A stretch of DNA of 64,000 bases. Origin: Buchananella sp. 14KM1171 (GTDB lineage: Bacteria > Actinomycetota > Actinomycetes > Actinomycetales > Actinomycetaceae). Position 1 is the first letter of the stretch; the number at the start of each line of letters is the position of its first letter. The notes beneath the pieces are model-generated. The model did no database searches. It was not told the origin of the DNA and worked only from the letters and a program-made list of their open reading frames with translations. The stretch lies in contig NZ_CP159981.1 of the NCBI RefSeq assembly GCF_041380365.1, positions 248,001 to 312,000 on the forward strand, given 5' to 3'. A program made the translations under genes and the position numbers. Below are positions 26,721 through 39,284 of this stretch, piece by piece.

Positions 26721-27668
26721 GAACGTGGTCAGGCCGCGCGCTCGGAACACCTCGCGGGCCGCCTCGCTCTGCTCCTGCGTGGGCACCGGGGTCTTTTCCA
26801 GCTCGTAGGGGATCTTCAGCTCGTCCCACTTGTCGCGCCCCATCTGGTGGAAGGGCAGCACCTCTACCCGGGTGAGGGATGAGATGGTCGCGGCGATGTC
26901 GGCCACCCGCGCCACGTTGTCGGGCGCGTCGGTCAGGCCGGGCACCAGCACGAAGCGCACCCACACCTCGATGCCGCGCTCCGAGAGCACGTTGGCGAAG
27001 CGCAGCGTGGGGGCCAGCGGCCGCTTGGTGGTGCGCTGGTAGGTCTCCTCGTCGCCGCTCTTGAGGTCCAGCAGCACCAGGTCCAGGTTGTCGAGCATCT
27101 GGTCGGTGGCGTGGTCGCCGTAGAAGCCGGAGGTGTCGATGCAGGTGTGCACGCCCAGTTCCTTGGCGCCCGTCAACATGCGGGTGAGGAAGGCCGGCTG
27201 CATCATGGGCTCGCCGCCGGAGAAGGTGACGCCGCCGCCGGTGGCGCGGAAGATCGGCTTGTAGCGTTTGACGCGCGCCAGCAGCTCCTGGGCCGTGACG
27301 GCCTCGCCGTCCTTCATCTTCCACGTGTCGGGGTTGTGGCAGTAGAGGCAGCGCAGCGGGCAGCCGGCCAGGAACACGGTCATGCGCGTGCCCGGGCCGT
27401 CCACTGCGGTGACCAGTTCCCAGGAGTGCATCGAGCCAACCTCGCCGGCGCGAACGGCCTCGAGGTGCTCTGCACGGGACATTGAGGCGGCACGCTCCAG
27501 CCCCGCGATGCCGCGCCCGGCCGGGCGCACGCGGGGCACGTCGAGCTCGACGGGCTGCGGGGCGTATTCCCCGGTGGTGCCGTCGGCCGCAGCAATGCCG
27601 CGCGGGGCGGGCACTACGACGCGCAGGTCCGCGTCCGTGCCCGCCCCGTGCTCTTCGGGAATGCTCAC
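26718..27668 (-). CDS. pflA: Pyruvate formate-lyase activating enzyme
   Basis: 316 residues. Radical SAM enzyme that makes the glycyl radical of pyruvate formate-lyase. The cluster motif is [14 protein letters not shown], and [15 protein letters not shown] follows. About 65 extra residues precede the usual start of the family, and they are acidic and Pro/Ala-rich. GTG at 27668 overlaps the stop of the small glycyl-radical gene (GTGA), so the two are translationally coupled. An in-frame ATG ([13 protein letters not shown]) farther in could be an alternative start. Confidence 0.93.
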   Translation of the reverse strand: MSIPEEHGAGTDADLRVVVPAPRGIAAADGTTGEYAPQPVELDVPRVRPAGRGIAGLERAASMSRAEHLEAVRAGEVGSMHSWELVTAVDGPGTRMTVFLAGCPLRCLYCHNPDTWKMKDGEAVTAQELLARVKRYKPIFRATGGGVTFSGGEPMMQPAFLTRMLTGAKELGVHTCIDTSGFYGDHATDQMLDNLDLVLLDLKSGDEETYQRTTKRPLAPTLRFANVLSERGIEVWVRFVLVPGLTDAPDNVARVADIAATISSLTRVEVLPFHQMGRDKWDELKIPYELEKTPVPTQEQSEAAREVFRARGLTTF

Positions 27669-27916
27669 ATGCCCTCGTGGAAGGTGCGGGAGATGACGTC
27701 GAGCTGCTGCTCGCGGGTCAGGCGCACGAAGTTCACGGCGTAGCCGGACACGCGGATGGTCAGCTGCGGGTACTTCTCCGGGTTCTCCATCGCGTCGTAG
27801 AGGGTGTCGCGGTTGAGGACGTTGATGTTGGCGTGGTACAGGCCCTTGACGCCGCCGCGCTCCTCGCGCTTGGCCTTCATGGAAGCCAGGCGCTCTTCAA
27901 AGGTGGGAGTAGCCAT
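27665..27916 (-). CDS. grcA: Stand-alone glycyl-radical domain of pyruvate formate-lyase (GrcA-like)
   Basis: 83 residues. After a charged 24-residue head comes [20 protein letters not shown], then the radical motif RVSGYAV (radical Gly) and the typical PFL ending [14 protein letters not shown]. This is the C-terminal segment of pyruvate formate-lyase, which is missing from the pflB gene just upstream. It has its own ATG and an AAAGAAAGAG ribosome site, and is separated from pflB by 64 bp, so it is a separate gene and not a sequencing frameshift. In E. coli a similar protein (YfiD) repairs oxygen-damaged PFL. Confidence 0.92.
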   Translation of the reverse strand: MATPTFEERLASMKAKREERGGVKGLYHANINVLNRDTLYDAMENPEKYPQLTIRVSGYAVNFVRLTREQQLDVISRTFHEGM

Positions 27917-27980
27917 TGATCGCTCTTTCTTTGCTGGGTTGGCGAGTTTGTTTGTTCGGGGACGGGCGTGGCCCGGGGTG

Positions 27981-30068
27981 TCAGTCCTTCGGAATGAAGC
28001 CGGCGTCCAGGATGCCGACCAGGTTGGTGACCTGCTCGTCCAGGGTGCGGCCCAGACCCGAGGGGGTGATGGTGTTGGTCAGCGAGATGCCGTCCAGCGC
28101 GTCGTCGTAGTCCAGCTTGCCCACGCTCAGCATGGAGGCAACCATGCCGTGCGTGTCGGCGCCGTTTTCGGGGTTGGCGCCCGGCGCGAACGGGGTGCCG
28201 GCCTTGTGGCCGGAGGGGAAGGCGCCGGTGGCCTTGCCGTAAACGACGTTGGAGGTGATGGTAAGCACGGACTGCGTCGGGATGGCGTCGCGGTACATGG
28301 GGATGCGCTTGATCTTGTCCATCACGGTGTGGACCACGGTCGCGGCGATGTCGTCGGCGCGGTCGTCGTCGTTGCCGTAGACCGGGAAGTCGCCCTCGGT
28401 CACGTAGTCAACCACCAAGCCGGTCTCGTCACGAACGGGCGTGACCTTGGCGTACTTGATGGCGGAGAGCGAGTCGGCCACGATGGACAGACCGGCGATG
28501 CCGCAGCCCATGGTGCGCACGATCTCGGAGTCGTGCAGGGCCATCTCCACAGACTCGTAGGCGTAGCGGTCGTGGCAGTAGTGGATGATGTTGAGGGCCT
28601 CGACGTAGGTGCCCACCACCCAGTCCAGCATCTCCTCGTAGCGGCGCCACACGTCGTCGAAGTCCAGCGGACCATCGCCCTCGATGGGCTCGTAGCCGGT
28701 GACTACCTGCTTGCCGGAGACCTCGTCGCGGCCACCGTTGATGGCGTAGAGCAGGGCCTTGGCGGCGTTGACGCGGGCACCGAAGAACTGCATCTGCTTG
28801 CCGATCTCCATCGGGGAGACGCAGCAGGCGATGGCGGCGTCGTCGCCCCAGTGGCAGCGGATCTGCTCGTCTGCCTCGTACTGGATGGAGGAGGTCTCGA
28901 TGGAGATGTAGGCGCAGAACTTCTTGTATCCCTCGGGCAGGTTCTCGTCCCAGAAGATCGTGATGTTCGGCTCCGGCGCCGGGCCCAGGTTGATCAAGGT
29001 CTGCAGCAGACGGAAGGAGGTCTTGGTGACCAGCGGGCGGCCGTCCATGCCGAAGCCGCCGTCGGACCAGGTGGCCCAGTAGGGGTCACCGGAGAAGATC
29101 TGGTCGTAGTCGATCGTGCGCAGGAAGCGGACGATGCGCAGCTTGATGACCAGCGCGTCGATGATCTCCTGGGCCTCTTCCTCGGTGAGGATGCCGGCGG
29201 CCATGTCGCGCTCGAAGTAGATGTCGAAGAACGCGGAGAGGCGGCCGATCGACATGGCGGCGCCGTCCTGGCTCTTGATGGAGGCCAGGTAGCCGAAGTA
29301 GGTCCACTGCACGGCCTCCTTGGCGGTCTTGGCCGGGCCGGAGATGTCGAAGCCGTAGGTGGCGGCCATCTTCTTCAGCTTCTGCAGGGCCTTGATCTGC
29401 TCGGAGTGCTCCTCGCGGAAGCGCGCCCAGTGCTCGGTGAAGGGCTTGTCGGCTACGGAGTCCTTGTCGCGCTGCTTGGCGGCGATCAGGGCGTCCACGC
29501 CGTAGAGGGCCACGCGGCGGTAGTCACCGATGATGCGGCCGCGACCGTAGGCGTCCGGCAGGCCGGTGATGATGTGGGAGGAGCGGGCGGCGCGGATGCG
29601 CGGGGTGTAGATGTCGAAGACAGCGTCGTTGTGGGTCTTGCGGTACTGGGTGAAGATCTTCTTCACCTCGGGGTCGGGCTCCTTGCCGGCCTCGCGGATG
29701 GCGGTCTCCACCATGCGCCAACCGCCGTTGGGCATCATGGCCCGCTTGAGCGGGACGTCGGTCTGCAGGCCGACCACCACGTCGTCCTGGTCGCTGATGT
29801 AGCCGGCCGGGAAGGCGTCGATGTCTGCGGGGGTCTTGGTGTCAACGTCGTACACGCGGCGGCTGCGCTCAACGGAGAGGTAGTCGCGCTCGAGGGTCTC
29901 CCAGAGGCCCTTGGTCTTGGCCGTGGCGGGGGCCAGGAAGGCCGCGTCGCCCATGTACGGGGTGTAGTTGCGCTGAATGAAGTCGCGGACGTCAATCGAC
30001 TCCTGCCAGGGGCCGCCTACGAACGTCTGCCAGGCAGCGGATTCCTGCTGCGCCTGCGCGTCAACCAT
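27981..30068 (-). CDS. pflB: Pyruvate formate-lyase catalytic part, lacking the C-terminal glycyl-radical segment
   Basis: 695 residues. It converts pyruvate and CoA to acetyl-CoA and formate in anaerobic metabolism. The adjacent active-site cysteines are present in [14 protein letters not shown], and the C-terminal region has [20 protein letters not shown]. The protein ends at [11 protein letters not shown], right where other PFLs continue into the ~60-residue glycine-radical tail. That tail is encoded by the next gene, so the two products must assemble to be active. ATG with AAAGGAGGA upstream. Confidence 0.94.
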   Translation of the reverse strand: MVDAQAQQESAAWQTFVGGPWQESIDVRDFIQRNYTPYMGDAAFLAPATAKTKGLWETLERDYLSVERSRRVYDVDTKTPADIDAFPAGYISDQDDVVVGLQTDVPLKRAMMPNGGWRMVETAIREAGKEPDPEVKKIFTQYRKTHNDAVFDIYTPRIRAARSSHIITGLPDAYGRGRIIGDYRRVALYGVDALIAAKQRDKDSVADKPFTEHWARFREEHSEQIKALQKLKKMAATYGFDISGPAKTAKEAVQWTYFGYLASIKSQDGAAMSIGRLSAFFDIYFERDMAAGILTEEEAQEIIDALVIKLRIVRFLRTIDYDQIFSGDPYWATWSDGGFGMDGRPLVTKTSFRLLQTLINLGPAPEPNITIFWDENLPEGYKKFCAYISIETSSIQYEADEQIRCHWGDDAAIACCVSPMEIGKQMQFFGARVNAAKALLYAINGGRDEVSGKQVVTGYEPIEGDGPLDFDDVWRRYEEMLDWVVGTYVEALNIIHYCHDRYAYESVEMALHDSEIVRTMGCGIAGLSIVADSLSAIKYAKVTPVRDETGLVVDYVTEGDFPVYGNDDDRADDIAATVVHTVMDKIKRIPMYRDAIPTQSVLTITSNVVYGKATGAFPSGHKAGTPFAPGANPENGADTHGMVASMLSVGKLDYDDALDGISLTNTITPSGLGRTLDEQVTNLVGILDAGFIPKD

Positions 30069-30131
30069 GAAAATGGTCCTCCTTTAGTGGCGGCGCCCGT
30101 GCCGCCCTTGACTCCATCCCAAGGTAGTACC

Positions 30132-30145
30132 CCGGAGCGCTCCGG
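30132..30145. promoter_or_regulatory. 14-bp palindrome upstream of pflB
   Basis: Perfect palindrome CCGGAGCGCTCCGG, 64 bp before the pflB start. Possible operator or RNA hairpin in the leader. Confidence 0.35.
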
Positions 30146-30170
30146 CACGTATTTTCGGGCGTTTCCCCAA

Positions 30171-30188
30171 TCGTGGCATGCCCCACAA
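30171..30188 (-). promoter_or_regulatory. Rex- or CRP-like palindrome upstream of pflB
   Basis: TTGTGGGGCATGCCACGA on the minus strand. It keeps the 18-bp TTGTG-N8-CACAA frame of Rex sites (one mismatch in the outer arms) and also resembles the 16-bp CRP/GlxR frame. It lies about 100 bp before pflB, a plausible redox- or carbon-dependent control point. Confidence 0.3.
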
Positions 30189-30272
30189 ATCCGCAGAATC
30201 GCAGCGTTTTTGGCTATTTCTCGCCAGTGAGACTCGGCCCACCAGGGACTTTCGTCCCCGAATTAATTGAGC

Positions 30273-32291
30273 CTATCTATCGAGGAGGGTGTGAGAGGTC
30301 TGCACAATTCCGGCGCTGTCCATGCCCATCTCCGCCAGCAGGGCGGCGCGCGTGTTGTGGGCCGGGAACACCGAGCGCACCCCCACGCAGCCAACCGGCA
30401 GCCCCACCAGCTGGCCGCGCAGCTTGTCGCCCGCACCGCCCACGGCCAGGCCATCCTCCACGGTGACCACAGCGTCGAAGCCGCGCGCGTGCTCCACCAG
30501 GGCGGGCGGCATCGGCACCACCACCGTGGGGGCAACCACCTCCACCCGCACGCCGGATTCCTCCAGCTGATGGGCGGCCGTAAGCGCCTCCTGGCACAGC
30601 GGCCCCATCGCGACTATGAGCAGTCTCCTGGCTCGGCCCTCCTGGGTGGCCGACGTCGCCGCCGCACCCTGCCCATTGCCGGCCGCACCGCGCTCGGCGC
30701 CGTCGCTGCTGGGCGCGGGCGGAGCGTCGCCCACCTCCACGCCGACGGTGGGCGGCACCTGGGCGGCGGCGTCGGCCTCAACGATCGCCGGGCGCGCCTG
30801 GCCGGCCAGCTTCAACACGTCGTAGCCCTCGCGGCGCTCGATAGCAGGCAGGGGCTCGGGCAGCGCACCCTTGGGGTAGCGCACCACCTGGGGGCCGCTG
30901 CCATCCACGGCGGCGCGCAGGGCGGCGCGCAAGGTGGCCTCGTCGCGGGGGGCGGCGATCGTGATGCCGGGCACCAGGCCCAACAGGGCGATGTCCCACA
31001 CGCCGTTGTGGGAGGGACCGTCGTCGCCGGTGATGCCGGCGCGGTCCAGGGCAAAGACCACGTGCTCGCCGTGCAATCCCACATCCAGCAGCACCTGGTC
31101 CAGGCCCCGGTTCAGGAAGGTCGCGTACAACGCCACCACCGGGGTCAGGCCGGCGTAGGCCATGCCGGCCGCCGCAGTGACGGCGTGCTGCTCGGCGATA
31201 CCCACGTCCTTCACGCGCGTCGGGTGCGCCTCAGCGAAGGGCGCCAAGCCGACGGGGGCGAGCATGGCTGCGGTGACGCCCACCAGCTCGGGGCGCTCGT
31301 CGGCAAGGCGCCTGATCTCATCGGCGAACACGCTGGTCCAACCAAAGCGCGACGGCGCCACCGGCAGGCCCGTCTCCGGGTGAATCACGCCGACCGCGTG
31401 GAAGCGGTCCACCACGTCCTCCTCCGCCGGCGTGTAGCCGCGGCCCTTCTCCGTGATCACGTGCACGATCACCGGCTTGCCGTACTCGCGGGCACGGGTG
31501 AGGGCGAACTCCATCTCCGTGATGTCGTGCCCGTCCACCGGGCCCAGGTACTTGATACCCAGGTCCTCGAACATCACCTGCGGGGAGAAGACGTCCTTGA
31601 CGCCCTTCTTCAAGCCGTGCAGCGCACTGAAGGCGGCGCGCCCCACCCGGCCAGAGCGTTGCAGCCGCTCCTTCCCCCACGCCATCACGGACTCGTAGCC
31701 CTGGAGGGTGCGCAGCGCGTCCAGGTGGTGCGCCAGGCCCCCGATCGTGGGGGCGTAGGAGCGGCCGTTGTCGTTGACCACGATCACCAGCTTGGAGTCC
31801 GGGTGCTCCGCGATGTTGTTCAGCGCCTCCCAGGCCATCCCGCCGGTCAGGGCGCCGTCGCCGATCACCGCCACGGTCCAGCGGTCGTCCTCCCCCGCCA
31901 TCTGGCGGGCCATCGCGATACCGTCCGCCCAGGAGAGCGAGGTGGAGGCGTGGGAGTTTTCCACCACGTCATGCTCGCTCTCCGCGCGCGACGGGTAACC
32001 GGACAGGCCGCCGGGTTGACGCAGCGTGGAAAAATCGTGACGCCCCGTCAGCAGCTTGTGCACGTACGCCTGGTGCCCGGTGTCAAACACCAGGGTGTCC
32101 CGGGGCGAATCGAAGACCCGGTGCAGCGCGATCGTCAGCTCCACCACGCCCAGGTTGGGCCCCAGGTGACCGCCCGTGCGAGAGACGGACTCCACCAAGC
32201 CAGCACGGATTTCCTGCGCCAACTGGCGCAACTGACCGCTAGTCAGGCACCGCAAATCGGCGTGGGAGGAGATGTCGGTAAGAAGAGCCAT
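30273..32291 (-). CDS. dxs: 1-deoxy-D-xylulose-5-phosphate synthase
   Basis: 672 residues. A thiamine-diphosphate enzyme that condenses pyruvate and glyceraldehyde 3-phosphate, the first step of the MEP isoprenoid pathway. Visible: GHLGPNLGVVELTIALH, DTGHQAYVHKLLTGR, the ThDP motif GDGALTGGMAWEALN...NDN, and AEQHAVTAAAGMAYAGL in the pyrimidine domain. A ~45-residue Ala/Gly/Pro-rich insertion (VEADAAAQVPPTVG to QEGRARR) precedes the C-terminal domain. ATG 32291 is taken as start; an in-frame TTG at 32303 is the alternative. Polyprenyl synthetase at 61 kb uses this pathway's products. Confidence 0.94.
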   Translation of the reverse strand: MALLTDISSHADLRCLTSGQLRQLAQEIRAGLVESVSRTGGHLGPNLGVVELTIALHRVFDSPRDTLVFDTGHQAYVHKLLTGRHDFSTLRQPGGLSGYPSRAESEHDVVENSHASTSLSWADGIAMARQMAGEDDRWTVAVIGDGALTGGMAWEALNNIAEHPDSKLVIVVNDNGRSYAPTIGGLAHHLDALRTLQGYESVMAWGKERLQRSGRVGRAAFSALHGLKKGVKDVFSPQVMFEDLGIKYLGPVDGHDITEMEFALTRAREYGKPVIVHVITEKGRGYTPAEEDVVDRFHAVGVIHPETGLPVAPSRFGWTSVFADEIRRLADERPELVGVTAAMLAPVGLAPFAEAHPTRVKDVGIAEQHAVTAAAGMAYAGLTPVVALYATFLNRGLDQVLLDVGLHGEHVVFALDRAGITGDDGPSHNGVWDIALLGLVPGITIAAPRDEATLRAALRAAVDGSGPQVVRYPKGALPEPLPAIERREGYDVLKLAGQARPAIVEADAAAQVPPTVGVEVGDAPPAPSSDGAERGAAGNGQGAAATSATQEGRARRLLIVAMGPLCQEALTAAHQLEESGVRVEVVAPTVVVPMPPALVEHARGFDAVVTVEDGLAVGGAGDKLRGQLVGLPVGCVGVRSVFPAHNTRAALLAEMGMDSAGIVQTSHTLLDR

Positions 32292-32470
32292 GGGTCCCGT
32301 CAAGGTCGTGCGGATTGAGGCGATCTTACGGCAACGGCATATCCGGGCGCCGGATTAGCGCCGCGCCCCCAGGGCGGGCCCGCCGGGTGGCCTCGCCAAA
32401 CAGGCTGTCTTAGTTCCTGCCGCAAACCGGGCTAGACCACTACGATGAACCTGATCCAAAGGAGTGATTC

Positions 32471-34450
32471 ATGGCAACTTCTCGCGTTATCGCCCCCTAC
32501 GGCACTTGGCCCTCCGCCATCACGCCGGAGCTCATCAGCGGTCGCAACGTGCAGCTCTCCCAGGTTCGCGTGGACGGCGCGGACACCTACTGGGTGGAGG
32601 GACGCGCCACCCAGGGAGGACGCCAGGTGCTGCTGCACCGCCGCAGCGACGGCATCACCCAAGAGATCCTGCCGATGACGCCGGAGAACGAGCTGGTGGA
32701 CGTGCGCACGCGCGTGCACGAGTACGGCGGCAAGGCCTACGCGGTCGCCGAGGGCGTCGTGGTGGTCTCCCACGGCGGGGACGGGCGCGTCTACAAGCTC
32801 GAGCCGGCCGGCGCCCGCCGTACCCTGATCCCCCTCACCCCCGCGATCGGCCACCGCTACGCCGACTTCACCATCGACACGGTGCGCGGCCTGGTCTACG
32901 CGGTGCGCGAGCGCCACACCCCCGAGGGCGTCATCAACGACCTAGTCGCCATCCCGCTGGACGGCAGCGCCGGGCGTGAGGCCGACGAGATCCGCGTGAT
33001 CGTCTCCGGCCCCGACTTCGTGGCGGCACCCGACCTGAACCCCGCCGGCACCATGCTGTCCTGGATGGAGTGGGACCACCCGCACATGCCGTGGAACTCC
33101 TCCCGCCTGTGCGTGGCCAACCTCGACTTCGAGGGCCACGCCGTGGACAAGCAGGTGATCTGCGGCGGCGAGAACTGCTCCGTGGTGGAGCCCCGCTGGA
33201 GCCCAGGCGGCGACCTGGTCTACGTGTGCGACCAGACGGGCTACTGGAACCTCTACCGCGTGGAGGGCCTGGCGGACGGCAAGCCGCGCGTGCGCCCCCT
33301 GCACCCCGCCGACCGCACCTTCTCCGTGGCCATGTGGATCATCGGCCTGCACACCTACGACTTCCTGGACGAGGACCACATCGTGTGCTCCTGGGCCGTG
33401 GACGGCATCTGGCACCTGGGCTCGATCCGCCTGGCCAACGGCGAGTGCGAGGAGTGGCCGATCGGCTGGCAGCCCTCCGGCAACGTGGCCACCTCCGCCG
33501 GGCGCGTGGTGCTGCTGGCGGAGAACGACACCCACCGCCCGGCCGTCATCGAGGTCAGCGGCGGCGACGTGACGGTCCTACGACGTTCCTCCGACGAGCG
33601 GATGGACGACCAGGACGTCTCCGTGGCCAAGGAGATCAGCTGGGAGGCCGGCGACGGCCAGACCGTGTACGGCTTCTACTACGCCCCCCACTCCACCACC
33701 CACCAGGGTCCCGAGGGCGAGCTGCCCCCGCTGGTGGTCAGCGTGCACAGCGGCCCCACTGCGGCCGCGCGCTCCGGCCTGGACCTGCGCGTGCAGTTCT
33801 GGACCTCGCGCGGATTTGCGGTGCTGGACGTGAACTACCGGGGTTCCACCGCCTACGGGCGCGCCTACCGCGAGGCCCTGGACGGCCTGTGGGGCATCGC
33901 CGAGGTGGAGGACATCGCCTCCGGCGTGCGCTACCTGACCGAGCAGGGCCTGGTGGACCCCGAGCGCGTCGCCGTGCGCGGCGCCTCCGCCGGCGGCTAC
34001 TCCGCGCTGCGCGCCGTGGAGCGCAGCGACGTGTTCTCCGCCGCCACCTCCGCCTTCGGCGTCACCGACCTGGCCGGGCTGCGGGCGGAGACGCACAAGT
34101 TCGAGCGCTACTACGTTGACCGGCTGGTGGGCGTGGACGGGTCCAGCCCCGCCGGGCAAGCCGAGCTTGCCCGCCGCTCCCCGCTGAACAACGTCGGCAC
34201 CAACCCGGCCCCGCTGCTACTGCTGCAGGGCGACTCCGACCCCGTGGTGCCGCTCAAGCAGGCCCAGCAGCTCTACGAGGCCCGCCTGGCGGCCGGGCTG
34301 CCCACCGCCCTGAAGATCTACGAGGGAGAGGGCCACGGGCTGCGCCTGGCCACCTCCATCCGCGACGCCATCGCCACCGAGCTGTGCTTCTACCAGCAGG
34401 TCTTCGGGCTGCCGGTGGAGCAGCCGGAGTTGGTCAATATCTCCGCTTAG
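32471..34450 (+). CDS. S9-family prolyl oligopeptidase-like serine peptidase
   Basis: 659 residues. An N-terminal beta-propeller (to about 370) is followed by an alpha/beta-hydrolase domain. The nucleophile motif is VRGASAGGYSAL (G-x-S-x-G-G), the Asp lies in LLQGDSDPVVPLKQAQ, and the His in EGEGHGLR. No signal peptide, so probably cytoplasmic, cleaving short peptides. ATG with AAAGGAG upstream; it is divergent from dxs across 167 bp. Confidence 0.92.
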   Translation: MATSRVIAPYGTWPSAITPELISGRNVQLSQVRVDGADTYWVEGRATQGGRQVLLHRRSDGITQEILPMTPENELVDVRTRVHEYGGKAYAVAEGVVVVSHGGDGRVYKLEPAGARRTLIPLTPAIGHRYADFTIDTVRGLVYAVRERHTPEGVINDLVAIPLDGSAGREADEIRVIVSGPDFVAAPDLNPAGTMLSWMEWDHPHMPWNSSRLCVANLDFEGHAVDKQVICGGENCSVVEPRWSPGGDLVYVCDQTGYWNLYRVEGLADGKPRVRPLHPADRTFSVAMWIIGLHTYDFLDEDHIVCSWAVDGIWHLGSIRLANGECEEWPIGWQPSGNVATSAGRVVLLAENDTHRPAVIEVSGGDVTVLRRSSDERMDDQDVSVAKEISWEAGDGQTVYGFYYAPHSTTHQGPEGELPPLVVSVHSGPTAAARSGLDLRVQFWTSRGFAVLDVNYRGSTAYGRAYREALDGLWGIAEVEDIASGVRYLTEQGLVDPERVAVRGASAGGYSALRAVERSDVFSAATSAFGVTDLAGLRAETHKFERYYVDRLVGVDGSSPAGQAELARRSPLNNVGTNPAPLLLLQGDSDPVVPLKQAQQLYEARLAAGLPTALKIYEGEGHGLRLATSIRDAIATELCFYQQVFGLPVEQPELVNISA

Positions 34451-34459
34451 CGGGAAAAT

Positions 34460-34488
34460 GGGGCGGCCGGTGAGCAACCGGCCGCCCC
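34460..34488 (+). terminator. Rho-independent terminator after the S9 peptidase gene
   Basis: Perfect 12-bp stem GGGGCGGCCGGT / ACCGGCCGCCCC with loop GAGCA, followed by AACCTTTT. It argues against starting the next gene at ATG 34458, which would lie in this hairpin. Confidence 0.85.
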
Positions 34489-34517
34489 AACCTTTTGCCC
34501 GCGACCAGATTCCCTCC

Positions 34518-36413
34518 ATGCCGAACATGCGCGCCTCTCACAGCCCCTCCCGCCCAGCCAAGCACACTCCTGCCGCCTCCCCGGGCGCGGCCAGCCCCGC
34601 GCCGCCCTCCCCCGCTGACCGCGTGCGCCAGCTGGTGGCCGCTCACCGCTCCGCCCTGGCCGTGGTGGCCGTGGGCATCGGCGTGCTGGTGGGCCTGGCC
34701 TCCGTCCTGTTCGACCTGATGATCCGGGGCTGGTCCTGGCTGGGCACGGGCTACGCCGACTACGCCGGCCACGCCGGGGCAGCCCACAGCTGGCTGGGGC
34801 TGCCCGCCTGGGTATTCCTGCTGTTCCTGCCGGTCATCTCCGCGCTCCTGTACGGCCCGCTGGTGGCCCGCTTCGCGCCCTCCGCGCGCGGGCACGGCAT
34901 CCCCGAGGTGATGCTGGCGGTGGCCAAGAACGGCGGGCGCATCCCCGGGCGCGTGGCGGTGGTCAAGCTGATCGCCTCCTCCCTCACCATCGGCGGCGGT
35001 GGCTCGGCCGGCCGCGAGGGCCCGATCGTGCAGGTGGGCGCCGCCCTAGGCTCCTCGATCGCCGGGGGCCTGCGCCTACCCACCTCCCGCGTGGTGCTCC
35101 TGGCCGCAGCCGGCGCCGCCGGTGGCATCGCCGCCACCTTCCACGCGCCGCTGGCCGGGGCCGTGTTCGCCCTGGAGGTGATCCTGGCGGCCTTCTCTGC
35201 GGAGTCCTTTGGCTACGTGGTGCTTTCTTCCGTCGCTGCCTCCGTCACGGCGCGCGCCATCCAGGGCTCGCACACGATGGTGGACATCGGGGCCAGCCTG
35301 ACCATGACGGACCTGACCGACATGGGCTGGGTGGCCCTGGTGGGCGTCGGGGCCGGCCTGGTGGGGCTGGGCTTTTCCAAGCTGCTCTACCTGATAGAGG
35401 ACGCCATCGACTGGCTGTGGGGATTCCTGCGCCTGCCGGAGTGGTCCCGCCCCGCCGTGCTCGGCCTGGTGCTGGGGGCGGGGTTGGTGGCCGCGCCGGT
35501 GCTCTACGGCTCGGGCGGCTCGGTGCAGCTGGCCGCCCTGAGCGGGCAGTACTCGATCGGCGTGCTGCTCCTGCTGGTGCTGGGCCGGGCCATCTACACC
35601 TCCTGGACCATCGGCATGGGCGGGTCGGGTGGAGTGTTTGCCCCCACCCTGTTCCTGGGGGCGCTGGCCGGTAGCGCCTTCGGGCAGGCGATCGCCTACC
35701 TGACTGACGCCTCCCCGGCCGTCTACGGCGTGATCGGCATGGGGGCGGCCTTCGCGGGCGCGGCCCGGGCCCCGCTGACCGGCGTGCTCATCATCGTGGA
35801 GATGACCGAGCAGTACTCGCTTATCCTTCCGCTCATGCTGGCGGTGGTGCTGGCCACGGCCGCCTCCCGCTACCTCACCCGCGCCACTATCTACACCGAG
35901 AAGCTGCGCCGCCGGGGCGACGCGCTTACCCAGCCGGTGGACCGCACCCTGCTGGGCCGGCGCAGCGCCCAGCAGCTGATGGGGGCCGTGCCCGCCGTCC
36001 TCTCCCCCGCCACCACGCTCGACGAGGCCGCCCGCACCATGCGCCAGGCCGGAGTGAGCGCCCTGCCGGTCTGCCGGGGCGGCTCCCTGGAGGGCGAGTT
36101 CCTGGGGGTGGTGACCGCCCTGGATCTGGCCTTGGCCGCCGACGTTGCGCCCACCGCCCCCACCCTGGCCACCCTGCCGCTCAACCACGTGAGCGTGCCC
36201 GCGCACTGCCTGCCCTCGCAGGTGCTCAAGCGGCTTTTGCCGGGCGGCCCGGAGGGCGTGCCGGTGCTGGACGACGCCGGGTGCGTGATCGGCTGGATCT
36301 CCCAGCCCGACCTGGTGGGCAAGATGCGCCGGGCCCAGCTGCGGGCCCTGGAGCAGGGCAAGCAGTCCTCGTGGGGATCGCGCTTCCTGGACAGGCGGCG
36401 CGCCCGACGCTGA
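34518..36413 (+). CDS. CLC-family chloride/proton antiporter with CBS domains
   Basis: About 631 residues. After a ~45-residue Ser/Pro/Ala-rich head come about 10-12 membrane segments with the CLC filter motifs ARGHGIPE, AGREGPIVQ (gating Glu, expected in exchangers) and GGSGGVFAPTLFLGA. Two CBS domains follow (about 470-610: LMGAVPAVLSPATTLDEAA and VSVPAHCLPSQVLKRLLP). Start at ATG 34518 because ATG 34458 falls in the preceding terminator; ATG 34527 is also possible. Confidence 0.9.
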   Translation: MPNMRASHSPSRPAKHTPAASPGAASPAPPSPADRVRQLVAAHRSALAVVAVGIGVLVGLASVLFDLMIRGWSWLGTGYADYAGHAGAAHSWLGLPAWVFLLFLPVISALLYGPLVARFAPSARGHGIPEVMLAVAKNGGRIPGRVAVVKLIASSLTIGGGGSAGREGPIVQVGAALGSSIAGGLRLPTSRVVLLAAAGAAGGIAATFHAPLAGAVFALEVILAAFSAESFGYVVLSSVAASVTARAIQGSHTMVDIGASLTMTDLTDMGWVALVGVGAGLVGLGFSKLLYLIEDAIDWLWGFLRLPEWSRPAVLGLVLGAGLVAAPVLYGSGGSVQLAALSGQYSIGVLLLLVLGRAIYTSWTIGMGGSGGVFAPTLFLGALAGSAFGQAIAYLTDASPAVYGVIGMGAAFAGAARAPLTGVLIIVEMTEQYSLILPLMLAVVLATAASRYLTRATIYTEKLRRRGDALTQPVDRTLLGRRSAQQLMGAVPAVLSPATTLDEAARTMRQAGVSALPVCRGGSLEGEFLGVVTALDLALAADVAPTAPTLATLPLNHVSVPAHCLPSQVLKRLLPGGPEGVPVLDDAGCVIGWISQPDLVGKMRRAQLRALEQGKQSSWGSRFLDRRRARR

Positions 36414-36441
36414 GGCTCACCGGGCTTTCCCGGCACAAGGC

Positions 36442-36475
36442 GGCGGCCCGGCTGGATCTCTCCCGCCGGGCCGCC
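36442..36475. terminator. Bidirectional hairpin between CLC and acnA
   Basis: Stem GGCGGCCCGGC / GCCGGGCCGCC (11 bp), loop 12 nt, between two convergent genes. Confidence 0.75.
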
Positions 36476-36497
36476 ACTCTTCGCGCACCCCAGGTTT

Positions 36498-39179
<2,682 letters not shown>

Positions 39180-39284
39180 TAACGCTCCCTTGCTCGGCAA
39201 CTTCCGCCCACAAGTTACCGGCAGGGCCGTGTTTTCACGCTCATTTCGGGAAAAGTGGCGCGTTTGGGCGGTTTTGTTGGGGCG

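Noticed and set aside
27665-27980. Frameshift or assembly error splitting pflB
   Set aside because: The small gene has its own ribosome site and a 24-residue head, and 64 bp of non-coding DNA separate it from pflB.
27804-30230. 808-residue frame on the plus strand opposite pflB
   Set aside because: Mirror of pflB codon usage; no recognizable domain, while the minus strand encodes a clear PFL.
34458-34517. Upstream ATG as start of the CLC gene
   Set aside because: It lies at the edge of a perfect 12-bp terminator hairpin of the preceding gene.
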